Origin: Bordetella parapertussis
GTDB lineage: Bacteria; Bacteroidota; Bacteroidia; Chitinophagales; Chitinophagaceae
Direction of reading: 5' to 3'
Assembly: GCA_943331005.2 (NCBI GenBank)
Contig: CALQJX020000009.1
Coordinates: 62,001-126,000, forward strand
DNA: 64,000 bases
Shown here: positions 34,401-44,900 of the stretch, piece by piece
Position numbering within the stretch: position 1 is the stretch's first letter
Layout of the letters: each line of letters starts with the position of its first letter
The notes under the pieces: generated by a model
The model's database searches: none
What the model saw: only the letters and a program-made list of their open reading frames with translations
Told to the model about the DNA's origin: nothing
Program-made: the position numbers and the translations under genes

Positions 34401-34696
34401 ACTCAGAGTTTGTCATTCAGATGCTTTCTATCTTCATTACAGATGTGCCGCAAACTATGCTGAAAATAAAAGAAGCCTATAGCGAAGGTGATCTGAAAAC
34501 AGTAAAATACCTGGCACACCGCATTCGTCCGGCGCTTATGAACATGTCTGTAAACAGCATAAGAGAAGAATCTTACCAGCTGGAAAGCCTTGCAGCCAAC
34601 GATAAGAAAACAGATGAGATGGAAAGGATCATTGATAAAATGACCAAAGTACTGAATGTGGTTACAGCAAAGCTGAAAGCAGAATACAATATATAA
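31466..34696 (+). CDS. Soluble hybrid histidine kinase with PAS x4, HisKA, HATPase, REC and HPt (1076 aa)
   Basis: A short coiled coil (residues 5-32) is followed by four PAS-like domains (about 50-165, 180-300, 310-425, 435-550). HisKA has H581 in NMSHEIRTPINAIMG. The HATPase has the N box (QVFINMLSNAIKF), G1 DTGVGIS and G2 GGTGLGMSI. REC (about 822-940) has D871 in ILMDVQMPKMDG, and the C-terminal HPt domain (about 965-1070) has H1018 in LAHRIRP. No transmembrane segment or signal peptide is visible, so sensing is probably cytoplasmic. The His-Asp-His layout lets it relay phosphate to separate receivers: the NtrC partner it is coupled to (TAATG overlap) and possibly the four single-domain receivers. 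The signal is unknown. The gene ends 29 bp from the convergent permease gene. Confidence 0.95.
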   Translation: MGINTLREELEKARLERLAADARIELLKKEMATEDHQKEVMVPALPGFMQMVNSLALIYNNSQDGILLEDENRNILFVNSVFCSIFGIDADPVSLIGTDSIELLRKNLSLLKDPKTYVAKTKRIIKDKEHVVANEVELENGNTFSFDYAPLIYNNIYSGNFWKYIDVTTKKNAEQSLSKQRSFYEKILNNIPGDIAAFSNDHKYLFLNPEAVKNPEMRDWLIGKDDEEYCRHTNKPHKIAETRNKMFALVQKTRQSVEWEEKLSAKDGINEHHLRKLYPILDQNGQLEMVLGYSLNISHNKFIEEQAHKSQKRYKEIFNYSQAWICTHTLNGEILTINPAACKILGYSESEMTGKNIKSFLHQKMQKDFEEEYLQKIRDIGVTEGILTIFSKSGEKVHMLYQNYLLSEPGSEPYIIGFAQDITDRLYAEEALKRSEEKYRKIIENMNLGMMEIDADERIIFTNQQFCAMSGYTSEELYSQKATDLFLENTENRIINEKGWKSQYGIANRYEYKVKTKSGDSKWWLVSTASLHNTDGSLRGAISIHLDITKQKKLEKDLREAMQNAERSSQAKEAFLANMSHEIRTPINAIMGMGKLLSKSNLNKQQLFYLSSIRTASENLLVVINDILDISKIEAGKINIEYIPFDLEQLSRHAIAMLSPKAEEKGLEIVCEIDPNISHSLIGDPYRINQVFINMLSNAIKFTENGYIKFCATLEKAEEKAQQVLITIEDTGVGISEDFLAEIFDKFTQEDETVVRKFGGTGLGMSITKQLMELMDGTIQIESEKNLGTIIKLSFNLKIGTQKILEKKRAVKTDTSNIGNKKILLVEDNELNRLLAYTILTQYGAIVTSADNGLAAIEMVKSETFDIILMDVQMPKMDGVRATQIIRKNHDSNIPIIALTANALKGKREEYISAGMNDYIAKPYNEEKMIAVIANWLHKTEKGTPPPESFKEEPVVETKSDKDGPLYDIKKLMLKCGNNSEFVIQMLSIFITDVPQTMLKIKEAYSEGDLKTVKYLAHRIRPALMNMSVNSIREESYQLESLAANDKKTDEMERIIDKMTKVLNVVTAKLKAEYNI

Positions 34697-34725
34697 AACT
34701 TACCATATACGATAGCAGCACTGTG

Positions 34726-35970
34726 TTATTCGTAACGCAATGCTACTATCGGATCCAGTTTAGATGCCTTTATTGCCGGATAGATACCGGATATCACCCC
34801 CACTACTGCACAGAGGCTCACCCCCATAGCTATCCACAACCAGGGAATTATAAAACCTGTATTGAAGAACAGCCCTACAATATTACCAAGTAACATACCC
34901 ATAATAACACCGGTAGCACCACCCAGCAAGCTAATAAGTACAGACTCTGTAAGGAACTGCTGCTTGATGGTAGATGATCTGGCACCCATCGCTTTGCTGA
35001 TACCGATCTCTCTGGTTCGCTCGGCAACAGATACCAGCATTATGTTCATAAGTCCTATTACAGACCCGAGCAATGTAATGATACCGATAAATATTGCTGC
35101 GATCCTTATATAGATGATGCTGTCCATCACTATCTCTACCAGATCATTGTTCTGAGATATAGTGAAGTTGTTTTCTGTACCCAGTACCTGTTTGCGCACC
35201 ACCCTGAATAGACCTTCGGCTTCTTCGGCTGCGAGGTCTTTCTTATTCACATCTGTTACCTTCACACTCAGCAGATAGGAATTATCACCACCAAAGAGCC
35301 CCCTGGCAGTATTGAGCGGAATAAGTACCTGATTGTCGGCATCCATTACCATACTGCCCCCTTTAGATTCCATTACGCCAACCACTCTGCATTTCACATC
35401 TCCCACAGATACGATCTCGTTTGTGGCACTGTTCAGTTTGTTCCTGAAAAGCTTTTTTGCTACTCCGTTTCCCAGCAAACATACATATCCACCAGATTGC
35501 ACTTCTGTAGTTGAGAAGTTTCGGCCGGCCTCCAGCTTGGTATCAGAAACTAACAGATAGGCTTCATCCACCCCATTCACCCTTACATTCGGATTGGTTT
35601 TATATGACCTGTAGTGAACTGTAGCTACACTGGTACCATTTACAGAGAGTCCCACAAGAGCCGGAAAACGAAAACGCTCTTTAAAAGCCTTAGCTTCTTC
35701 ATAGGTAATACTCTTCCCCTCCACCACGGTCACATTCATTCCCCCACCTCTGTGCTTTTTCTTCTTCAGCACATCACTGGTTATCTGAAAAGAATTGACC
35801 CCCATACTACTGAAGTTGGTATACACACTCTCCTTCATCACTTCTATAGCGGTGAGTATACCTACCAATGCCATAATGCCCAGGCCTATGATAGCTATGG
35901 TCAGCGACGACCGTAACTTGTTGGTACGTATAGCTCTGAAAGCAAGAACGACATTAAAAAAGAGTTGCAT
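34726..35970 (-). CDS. ABC transporter permease, MacB/FtsX type (414 aa)
   Basis: The protein opens with AFRAIRTNKLRSSLTIAIIGLGIMALVG, the usual MacB periplasmic-core start with the first membrane helix at about residues 20-42. A periplasmic domain of roughly 230 residues follows, then an FtsX-like C-terminal region with three membrane helices (about 285-400), including GLMNIMLVSVAERTREIGI.KAMGA and ending SKLDPIVALRYE. Length and layout are typical of lipoprotein-release or efflux-type permeases that work with a separate ATPase, but no ATPase gene lies nearby. It starts 15 bp after the stop of the T9SS protein upstream, so the two may be co-transcribed. The substrate is unknown. Confidence 0.92.
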   Translation of the reverse strand: MQLFFNVVLAFRAIRTNKLRSSLTIAIIGLGIMALVGILTAIEVMKESVYTNFSSMGVNSFQITSDVLKKKKHRGGGMNVTVVEGKSITYEEAKAFKERFRFPALVGLSVNGTSVATVHYRSYKTNPNVRVNGVDEAYLLVSDTKLEAGRNFSTTEVQSGGYVCLLGNGVAKKLFRNKLNSATNEIVSVGDVKCRVVGVMESKGGSMVMDADNQVLIPLNTARGLFGGDNSYLLSVKVTDVNKKDLAAEEAEGLFRVVRKQVLGTENNFTISQNNDLVEIVMDSIIYIRIAAIFIGIITLLGSVIGLMNIMLVSVAERTREIGISKAMGARSSTIKQQFLTESVLISLLGGATGVIMGMLLGNIVGLFFNTGFIIPWLWIAMGVSLCAVVGVISGIYPAIKASKLDPIVALRYE

Positions 35971-35985
35971 TTAGCTGGTTGAGGG

Positions 35986-37860
35986 TTATTGGCGTATCAG
36001 TTTGTGTACCGGTATCTGCGTACCATCGGCACCTATTGCCTGAAGGAAGTAAGTACCGGGTGCAAGTGGCGCAATGTTGAATTGAATAATATTCCTTCCT
36101 TTTTTACATTGTGCATCCAGCACCTTATCTACTACCTTGCCGGCCATATCATAGATCACAAAACTGAACGATTGTTCTGCTGCAACCGAAAATTCGTAGT
36201 TCACAAATTCAAGCGATGGAACCGGGAATACTTTAGCAGACACATTTGATGTTTCTGCCTGTGTAGCTGCATTGGAATAGTAGGGAGAAGCCAACCTGGC
36301 CATATAGTTGCCATACCTGGCATCTTTGCGACCGAATATACCTTCTACCCACACAGCACCAGGAGCATCCCAGTCGGGCTGCGAGCCACTATAGTCACCC
36401 CAGCGCTGCTGCTTATCCGTGAGCATGCTGATGCTCTTCTCTCCGGTTTTGATGACCAGCATATCTGAGTGGTCTGTTCCATCAAAGAATACTGCACCAT
36501 AACCCGGGAAAGTCTTGCGACCCGAAAATTCGTAGGATATTATTGACTGATTTGTTCCGCCAGCATCGCCGGTATAGGAAATATTAGGGTAGCCAAAATC
36601 CAGCGTATCGTTACTGATAAGGCTGGCATGTACCGCAGGAGTAGTGTGGATATTACTGATAACACCATGATAAATAGATGATGCACCATTTGCGGCATTA
36701 GAACTGGTACTTACAAACTGTATCTCATTACCCTTAATAAAACCACCCAGCACACGTCCGTCATTAGTAGCCAGTGTCTTGGCTGTATCAGGTTGCTTAG
36801 CATCCGGAGGAACACCATATGGCAGGTTAGAAATAAGTGGTTTTACAGTAAGTGCAGTATCTGCAGCTGTCATGCCGCCGGGTATCCTTACCAGAAAAAT
36901 GGAATCGTTCGACATATCGAAATTGCGGTTTGATAGGAAATACTGCTCAGGCCCTGCCAATGCAGAACCGGGATTCAATGGATGCAGACAACGTATGTTT
37001 TTACCTTTGTAATTAATATCGTCCCAAATGCGGTAAGTTAGTGCTGTGTCGCCATTGTAACCATCAGCCTTCTTGATCTGATAAATGAGCGTTTGCTTAA
37101 AGCCTGCCTGCCAGCTCTGGTTGTACCTTATTTTATTACCGGTCAGGAAAAACTCATCCTTGGTTATAGAAATTGCCGGATAATCGAACCAGGTAGTATC
37201 ATTGGTATAATCGCCATAGAACTTATAGAAATTCCATGCACCGGTCGGATCATTGGTTTTAGAGAAAGCAATTACTATCCAGTTGTTCTGATTGATACTA
37301 TTCAGCATTACACAGATGAACCTATCCGCAACCGGATCATAAACTACTTTAGGATCGAAACGATAATGTGTATTGGAACCTACCGAATTATTCAGCCCCA
37401 CCGCCGAACTGAAAGACAACAATCCCTTCTTGGTAAGATAGTTACCACTAGTAGCATCATGAACAGTAATGAACGAATTCATGACAGATATGGCCTTATT
37501 ACCGTTGCTCACCGCACAATAGTTATCGGGCGGAATGCCGGACAAAGAATCTGCAATGAAGCCGATGGTCATTACCGGGGCAGGTACTGCGGTAGTTTTC
37601 TTAGCTTTTGCAGGCGATTCTTTACGGGGAAATTGTTTTTCCACCTGCAGTTTTATTTCGCGTAGTTGTTTCTTATCGAAATTATGTTCTACATCCGGCG
37701 CCTCTACATTGAAAACAGCAGCGTTATACTTATCATCTGCATCTATAAGAGTAGCCGTACCCGCCTTGGGTGCAGTATACTGCCTCACTTTAGCCTCTTG
37801 CGCACCTACAGAAAGGTGTGCACACAAAAACAATGCAGTAATGACCGTTTTGTTTCGCAT
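35986..37860 (-). CDS. Secreted protein with T9SS type A sorting domain (624 aa)
   Basis: A signal peptide (MRNKTVITALFLCAHLSVGA, then Q) begins at the ATG at 37860. The frame extends to 37905, but those 15 codons overlap the atpG terminator, so I reject the longer start. The body, about residues 90-520, has repeated aromatic-rich strands such as FDPKVVYDPVADRFICVML, YPAISITKDEFFLTGNK and SGRKTFPGYGAVFFDGTDH. It looks like a beta-propeller-type exported protein; I cannot assign an enzyme family or catalytic residues. The last 80 residues form a T9SS sorting domain (VFPVPSLEFVNYEFSV, YDMAGKVVDKVL, APGTYFLQA). It is exported by T9SS, if that is present, and lies 15 bp upstream of the permease gene. 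Confidence 0.88.
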   Translation of the reverse strand: MRNKTVITALFLCAHLSVGAQEAKVRQYTAPKAGTATLIDADDKYNAAVFNVEAPDVEHNFDKKQLREIKLQVEKQFPRKESPAKAKKTTAVPAPVMTIGFIADSLSGIPPDNYCAVSNGNKAISVMNSFITVHDATSGNYLTKKGLLSFSSAVGLNNSVGSNTHYRFDPKVVYDPVADRFICVMLNSINQNNWIVIAFSKTNDPTGAWNFYKFYGDYTNDTTWFDYPAISITKDEFFLTGNKIRYNQSWQAGFKQTLIYQIKKADGYNGDTALTYRIWDDINYKGKNIRCLHPLNPGSALAGPEQYFLSNRNFDMSNDSIFLVRIPGGMTAADTALTVKPLISNLPYGVPPDAKQPDTAKTLATNDGRVLGGFIKGNEIQFVSTSSNAANGASSIYHGVISNIHTTPAVHASLISNDTLDFGYPNISYTGDAGGTNQSIISYEFSGRKTFPGYGAVFFDGTDHSDMLVIKTGEKSISMLTDKQQRWGDYSGSQPDWDAPGAVWVEGIFGRKDARYGNYMARLASPYYSNAATQAETSNVSAKVFPVPSLEFVNYEFSVAAEQSFSFVIYDMAGKVVDKVLDAQCKKGRNIIQFNIAPLAPGTYFLQAIGADGTQIPVHKLIRQ

Positions 37861-37885
37861 AAAAAAGTTTTTATAAAAATAAGAA

Positions 37886-37914
37886 AACATCTTCACGGAA
37901 GCCATGAAGATGTT
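37886..37914 (-). terminator. Terminator of atpG
   Basis: A stem AACATCTTCA / TGAAGATGTT with a 9-nt loop lies just after the atpG stop. On the minus strand it is followed by a T-rich run (TTCTTATTTTT). Confidence 0.75.
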
Positions 37915-37937
37915 CAGTTTCTTTTCAGTAATTGATA

Positions 37938-38819
37938 TTAACCCTGAAGCGCTGCTGCACCACTTACGATCTCTGTAAGTTCTGTAGTGATAGCTGCCTG
38001 ACGAGCACGGTTGTAGCTGATCTTCAGCGACTTCAGCAATTCGTTGGCGTTTTCGCTTGCTTTATCCATTGCGGTCATACGGGCACCATGCTCAGAAGCG
38101 TTGGCATCAAGCACTGCTTTGTATACCTGTGTGTTCAGGATCTTTGGCATCAGTTCCTGTAGCAACACCTCCCTCGATGGTTCGAAAATGAATTCTGTAT
38201 TCATGCTTCCACCTTCCTTTTCGGTCTTTGGTATTGGCAGATACTGCTCAGAAACAAAGTTCTGTGTAGCAGCATTTTTAAACTGGCTGTAAACGATCTC
38301 TATACGATCATATTCTTTGTTGAGGAATGCCTGCTGTGCATGAACTGCAGCACGACGAACATTCTCGAAAGCAAGATCTGAGAAAATATCCCAATAAGCA
38401 TCAACAAGCCTGAAACCATTGCGCTGGAAGAATTCGTAACCTTTTTTGCCAATTGGCAGTATGGTCACATTTCCCTTTGCATATTGCGCAGCGTATTTCT
38501 CGGCTATTATGGTACGGGTAAGTTTGATAACGTTGGCATTGTAAGCACCGCACAAGCCCCTGTCGCTGGTAACAGCTATGAAGAGTATACGCTCTGCAGG
38601 ACGCTCTTCAGCCAATGGCAGACTAACCTCGCTGGACGAAGCGCTGACAATATTGCTCAACATTTCCTGCAGCTTCTTTGAATACGGACGCATCTGGATA
38701 ATTGCATCCTGCGCACGACGCAGCTTAGCCGCACTCACCATTTTCATTGCTTTGGTGATCTGCTGGGTAGATGTTACCGATTTTATTCTATTGCGGACTT
38801 CTTTAAGTTGGCCTGACAT
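37938..38819 (-). CDS. atpG: F1Fo ATP synthase subunit gamma (293 aa)
   Basis: The N-terminal motif RNRIKSVTSTQQITKAMKMVSAAKLRRAQ and the C-terminal motif NELLKSLKISYNRARQAAITTELTEIVSGAAALQG are the two helices that form the rotor coiled coil of the F1 gamma subunit. The VTSDRGLCGAYNANV motif in the middle is also family-typical. It couples proton flow through Fo to ATP synthesis in the F1 head on the inner membrane. Length is normal. No other atp gene lies in the window: the gene is flanked by the giant adhesin and a secreted protein, so it must be transcribed alone. A weak promoter-like element precedes it and an intrinsic terminator follows it. Confidence 0.98.
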   Translation of the reverse strand: MSGQLKEVRNRIKSVTSTQQITKAMKMVSAAKLRRAQDAIIQMRPYSKKLQEMLSNIVSASSSEVSLPLAEERPAERILFIAVTSDRGLCGAYNANVIKLTRTIIAEKYAAQYAKGNVTILPIGKKGYEFFQRNGFRLVDAYWDIFSDLAFENVRRAAVHAQQAFLNKEYDRIEIVYSQFKNAATQNFVSEQYLPIPKTEKEGGSMNTEFIFEPSREVLLQELMPKILNTQVYKAVLDANASEHGARMTAMDKASENANELLKSLKISYNRARQAAITTELTEIVSGAAALQG

Positions 38820-38856
38820 ATAATTAAATAACGATATAGATAGTATAAAACTGGTG

Positions 38857-38864
38857 CAAAACTA
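38857..38864 (-). promoter_or_regulatory. Possible -7 element of the atpG promoter
   Basis: The minus strand reads TAGTTTTG, fitting TAnnTTTG, about 38 bp before the atpG start codon. I see no clean TTG at the -33 position, so the assignment is tentative. Confidence 0.4.
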
Positions 38865-38970
38865 CCGATTTTTTTATTGTAACCGTAAAGTATTTGAAAG
38901 AGTTTCTTGCGGTTTCCACATAGCTGTTAACATTATAGCCCTGCAACCCACTTCCCCAATCACCAAACTG

Positions 38971-41900
38971 CTACTTTCTCACTACAAAATGGAACATATT
39001 CGCTTCATCTCCCATACCTAAGGAAAGTACATACATGCCATTTGCTAATTTATGATCTAGCTGAATATACTTTTCAGTTTCTCCCCTCCTCAACTGCACT
39101 TCTTCCATATACACAACCTGACCAAGGACATTATAGACAACTATTGTTGCAGCGCCACCATTTACAGGTAACCCTTTTAGCATGAATGCACCTTCATTAG
39201 GATTGGGCAACAACTGCACACTACGCTTTTTCAAATCTGCATTATGTACCCCTACATTATTTACGGTCATTACCTCCCCGGCAACTGTGGTAACCCCACC
39301 GCAAAGCCCGCTGCTGGTCACAGCACACTTTACCGTATCAGAATTGGTAAAAGAACTCCATGTAAAAGTAGCGTTCGTTGCACCAGCGATAGTTACATTG
39401 TTGATCTTCCATTGATAAGATGGCGTAGCACCGGCATTGGTAACAACCGCAGTAAAAGTAACTTCCTCACCACTGGCTATGACCAGACCCGGAACCGCAT
39501 TGATAGTAACAGCCGGTGTGGCATAGGGTAACACCTTCATATTTATTGCATTGCTCAACACAGTATCTGCTGTGCGGCAACGGGAATTGGCGGCCATTTT
39601 ACACAATACCACATCCCCGTCAGCAGGAATATAGGCATAAGTAGCACCAGTAGTCGCAGGCAACCCATTATTCAGCCATATATAATAAGGTGCAGCGCCT
39701 CCATTCACTTCTGTTGCAGTAAAAGAAACAGCAGTAAGCGCACAAACAGTATCGTTTGGCAATACAGCAGCAGTAACAGCTGGCACAACCAGAGGTAATA
39801 CGGTCATTGTGAGATTGCTGGTGGCAGTATTGGGCACAGCACATGAAGCACTGCTGGTGAGTTTGCAAGTAATGATGTCGCCATTAGCTGGTGAATAGGA
39901 ATAGGATGTAGCACCGCTAACAGGTATTCCATTTACCCACCACTGATAGGTGGGGGCACTACCACCCAAATAAGCACTAGGGGTAAATAACACAGCTGAT
40001 CCGTTACATACTGTATCTCCGGCCAAAGAGTTGATACTCACTGCCGCAGGAGCAAGAGCTACCGAAGAAACAATAGCTGTAGACAACATGAACCTGGCAC
40101 ACCCCGAAGCAGAGTTAACAGCATAAACCGAGTAAGTACCATTGGTGGTCTGCAGCCCGAAATTGAGCGAACTGCCTGTACCTGTCAAAGAACCTACTGC
40201 AACAGAACCATTATATAACCAATAAACAAAACCGGATGCAGAACCATTAAGCCCCACTGGCACACCTGCACCGCCTGTACAGAAAGTACCGCCACCGGTT
40301 ACCAGATAGGTGGCAGGCAACTGGTTTACAGTAACCGTTTTAGTGGCCACACAACCTGTAGGCAGGAAGTAAGAAATGACAGCCACACCAGGAGCAACAC
40401 CATAAACAGCCCCTGTAAGTGGCGTAACTGTTGCCACACTGAGTGTACTGCTGCTCCATACACCACCTGTCACCCCGTTGGAGTATGTAACCGTGTCTGC
40501 TGAACAGACTACGTTGCTGCCCACTATAGGCAGCAAAGGATCTACAGTTACTGTACTTATAGCATAACAACCGGTAACCAAAGTATACGTAATGATAGCG
40601 CTGCCACCTGAAATTCCGGTAACATCGCCCGATGAAGATACTGCGGCAATAACTGGTGCGCTTGAGCTCCATGTACCTCCTGCTGTAGCTGATGACAGCA
40701 ATGTAGATGCACCCTGACAAATGTGTGCAGCTCCGCTGATAGCAGCCGGCGGAGGGTAAACTGATATAAATGAAACTGTACGACAACCAGTAGGCAATGT
40801 GTACGTAATGTTGACTGTACCCAACGATACACCTGTAACAATCCCGGTACTAGCATTGATGGTAGCAACAGACACATCTGAACTTGTCCATAAACCACCA
40901 GGCATAGCATTAGACATTGCAGTAGTATTGGACATACAGGCTATTGGCGAACCTGTAATTGCAGGAGGATTTGGATTGACCGTAAATATTCTGGTAGCTG
41001 CACAACCCGAGGGCAGCACATAACTTATAGTTGTTGTTCCAACCGAAAGAGAACTAACAGCTCCGCTGGTAAAACCGACAGAGGCAACAGATGGTGCTGA
41101 TGAGACCCACGTACCGCCAGCGGTAGCACAGCTCAGCGTACTGTTTGCACCCAGACAAACTGCTGCCACACCTGTTACCGCTGCCGGGGCAGGCTGTACC
41201 AGTATAACTGCAGTAGTAAGGCAACCGGTAGGCATGGTATATGTAATAACCGACAAACCTGCAGATAAGCCTGAAACTGTACCCGTTGTTGCATCTACAG
41301 TTACTATAGAGGTGTAGGTGCTGCTCCATGAGCCGCCAGCCATAGCATTGCTGAGCGTTACCGAACTGCCCGGACAAATATTGGCGATGCCGGTTATAGA
41401 TGGCGGAACAGGATTCACTGTAACTATGAATGTAGCACGACAGCCGGTAGCCAGTGTATAGGACATGGCAACAGTACCTGCAGCAATACCATTCACTACT
41501 CCTGAACTACTTATAGTAGCTATAGTAGAAGAACCTGAGGTCCATGTGCCGGACGGGGTAACATCGGCAAGAGTAATAGATAATCCTGCACAAACCTGTG
41601 ATGGACCTGTAATGGCAGCCGGAGATGGATTAACTGTAATAGCTACAGACCTGAAACAACCTGTAGCCAGAGAGTAACTGATATTTGTTACGCCAGCCGA
41701 CATGCCTGTTACCGATCCGGTAACAGCGTCAACGGTGGCTATAGAAGTTACATCGCTGATCCATACACCAGAAGGTGTAGCATCAGTCAGCGATACCGAC
41801 TGTCCGGTACACACCACGCCCGGTCCGGCAATAACTGCAGGCAGTGGATTGACAGTAACCGGTACAAAAACATAACAACCTGTAGGTAGCGTGTAAGTAA

Positions 41901-44900
41901 TATTTGCCACACCGGCCGACACACCACTTACATTACCTGCAGCAGTAACTGTAGCAACAGAAGCAGCGCTACTGCTCCATGCGCCACCGGCACTTGCCGA
42001 TGCCAGCGACAAAACAGATCCCTGACAAATAGTAGAGCCACCCACAATTGCAGATGGCAGCGGATCAACTGTAACTACCATAGTTACATAACAACCCGAC
42101 ACTATAGTATAGCTCACGGTAGCTGTTCCTGCAGAAACACCGGAGACCACTCCGGTTGCCACATCAATGGTAAGTATTGAAGCATCGCTGCCAGACCATG
42201 AACCTCCGCCGGTAGCATTGACCAATGTATTGGTGGCGCCAACACATACCCTGGGCACGCCCGATATTGCAGATGGCAGCGGGTATACTGATACAGATAC
42301 TGTACGCACACAACCCGTGGGTAATGAATAAGTAACAACAGCAACACCGGGGTTCACACCGGTAGCTACACCCGAAGCAGCATCAACAGTAACATAAGGA
42401 TCTGCACTACTCCAGGTACCACCGGAAGTAGTACTGGAAAAATTAATTGAGCTGCCGACACAAACTGAAGTTGGGCCTGAAACTGAACCCGGAAGTGAAT
42501 TGACCGTAACTACAGCTGAAGCGTAGCAACCTGTTCCCAGCATGTATGTAATGGTCGTTGTTCCTGGCGTCACACCATTCACTACCCCTGTAGCGGCACC
42601 AATAGTTGCAATAGTTGCAGTAGCTACACTCCAGGTGCCACCGGAAATACTATTTGAAAGAACTGAAGACAGCCCTTCGCACACCTGCAACGAACCAGTT
42701 ATTGCCGATGGCAGCACATTTACCGTTACAGTCAATGTTCTGTAACAACCGGTGGGCAAAATGTAACTGATCACTGCTATACCTGCATTCACTCCGGCAA
42801 CTACACCTGTCAAAGAGCCTACGGTAGCTATTGTACTGCTACTACTCACCCATGTCCCACCGGCAGTGGCATCACTAAGCGTAGAAGAACCATACAAACA
42901 TATACCGGCAGTACCGGTAATATTTGACGGCTGAGGATTTACTGTAACAGGTAATGTAACAAAACAGCCAGTAGGCAGTATATAAGATATAATAGCAGTA
43001 CCTGTTGCTACACCTGTTATATTACCGGTAGTAATAGCTGTTGTAACAATACTGAGATTGCTGCTGGCCCATATTCCTCCCGAAACCGGATTACTGTATA
43101 TAGAAACTGTACCTGTACATAAATTGGGAGCGCCTGAAATGGCAGCTAACGGATTTACGGTAACAACTTTCGTAGCCACACAACCTGTAGCCAGTTCGTA
43201 ACTTATAGTAGTAGTACCTGCAGTAATTGCTGTAACTACTCCTGCGACGTCAATAGTAGCAATACTTGTATTGCTGCTGCTCCACGAGCCACCCGGTGTA
43301 GCATCTGTGAGTGTAATACTCTGACCGGCACAAACATTACCCGGACCTGCAACAGGAGATAACGGATAAATAGTAACCAGTTTTGTGGCCACACAACCAC
43401 CACTATACGAATAAGAAATAACTGCAGCACCGGCCGCAAGTCCGCTCACAACACCAGTGGCACCACCCACACTGGCTACCAGCACATTACCACTGGTCCA
43501 TGTACCACCGGTAGCCGCATTGGCCATTGTTACAGACTGCCCTACACACACACTGTTACTACCCGTAACAGGAGACAATGATGTTATGGTGACAAGCGTT
43601 GCAGCAGTACAACCTGTAGGCAAAGTATAGGTAATAGTAGCAGAGCCAGGTGTTATACCCGTTACTACGCCACTACCTATAAGTACAGATGCAATGCTAT
43701 AGTTGCTGCTGCTCCATGTACCGCCCGCAATAGCATTGGTAAGTGTTGTAAAATATCCTGCACAGGTGTTGGCTGTACCTGTATTGGGGGCAACGGGATT
43801 TACAGTAATTATTGCGCTGGCAATACAACCGGCACCTATTGTATGAGTAACAGTTGCGGTGCCTGCAGCAATACCTGTCACTGCTCCTGTACCTGAATTA
43901 ATTGTAGCTACAGATGGATTAGAAATTGTCCAAGACCCGCCCGCAGTTGCACTAAACAAAGGCTGAACAGTTCCTTCACAAATATTGAGAGAACCGGTTA
44001 TTGCAGCAGGTAGCGGAAAAACAGTAACCACCGTAGATGTGGCACAGCCTGCTCCTAATAAGTATGATATAGTTGTAGTACCTGCTGCTACTCCTGTCAC
44101 TACGCCAGTTGCTGCAGCTACAGTAGCTACTGCAATATCTGTCGAGCTCCATAAACCACCCGGTATCAGATCAGAAAGGGTTGTATTCAGTCCGGCGCAA
44201 ACCGTATTCACTCCGGCAATAGCTACCGGCATAGGATTCACACTTACGGGCTTAGTAGCATAGCAACCTGTAGGCAGAGTATACGATATAGTAATACTTC
44301 CTGTTGTTACTCCATACACTACGCCCGAAGCGGCACCAACAGTTCCCACAGGCAGGAAGGAAGAACTCCATGTACCACCGCTGGTAGCACTTGCCAATGT
44401 AGTAGTAAGTCCAATACAAGTACTTGGTAATCCTGTTATTGCAGCAGGCAAAGGATCTACTGTCACAACTCTTGTTGTAAGACAACCGGCACCAATAGTA
44501 TAAGTGATTCCAGCAGTACCTGCAGATACACCAGTCACAATACCTGTAGCAGATCCTATGGTTGCTACAGATGCACTGCCTGAGCTCCATGTACCACCTG
44601 CCGAAGCAGGATCAGTCAGAGTTATCGGGCTACCGGCACATACAGTTCCCGGCCCCGATACGGCAGACGCACTGGCGCTTACAGTAACCACCGCTTGTGC
44701 CAGGCATCCGGTGCTGAATGAATAGGAAACGATTGAAGTACCTGCACCCACACCGGCTACCAGTCCTGTTACTGCATCTACGCCAGCTATTGCTGTGTTG
44801 CCGCTTGTCCATGTACCGCCTGTAGGCGCACTGGATAATGCTGTTGTAAAACCAACACAGGCACTTGGCACACCTGTTATTGCAGAAGGCATAGTATTCA

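Noticed and set aside
34697-34725. Terminator between the kinase and permease genes
   Set aside because: The 29-bp convergent gap shows no convincing hairpin or T run.
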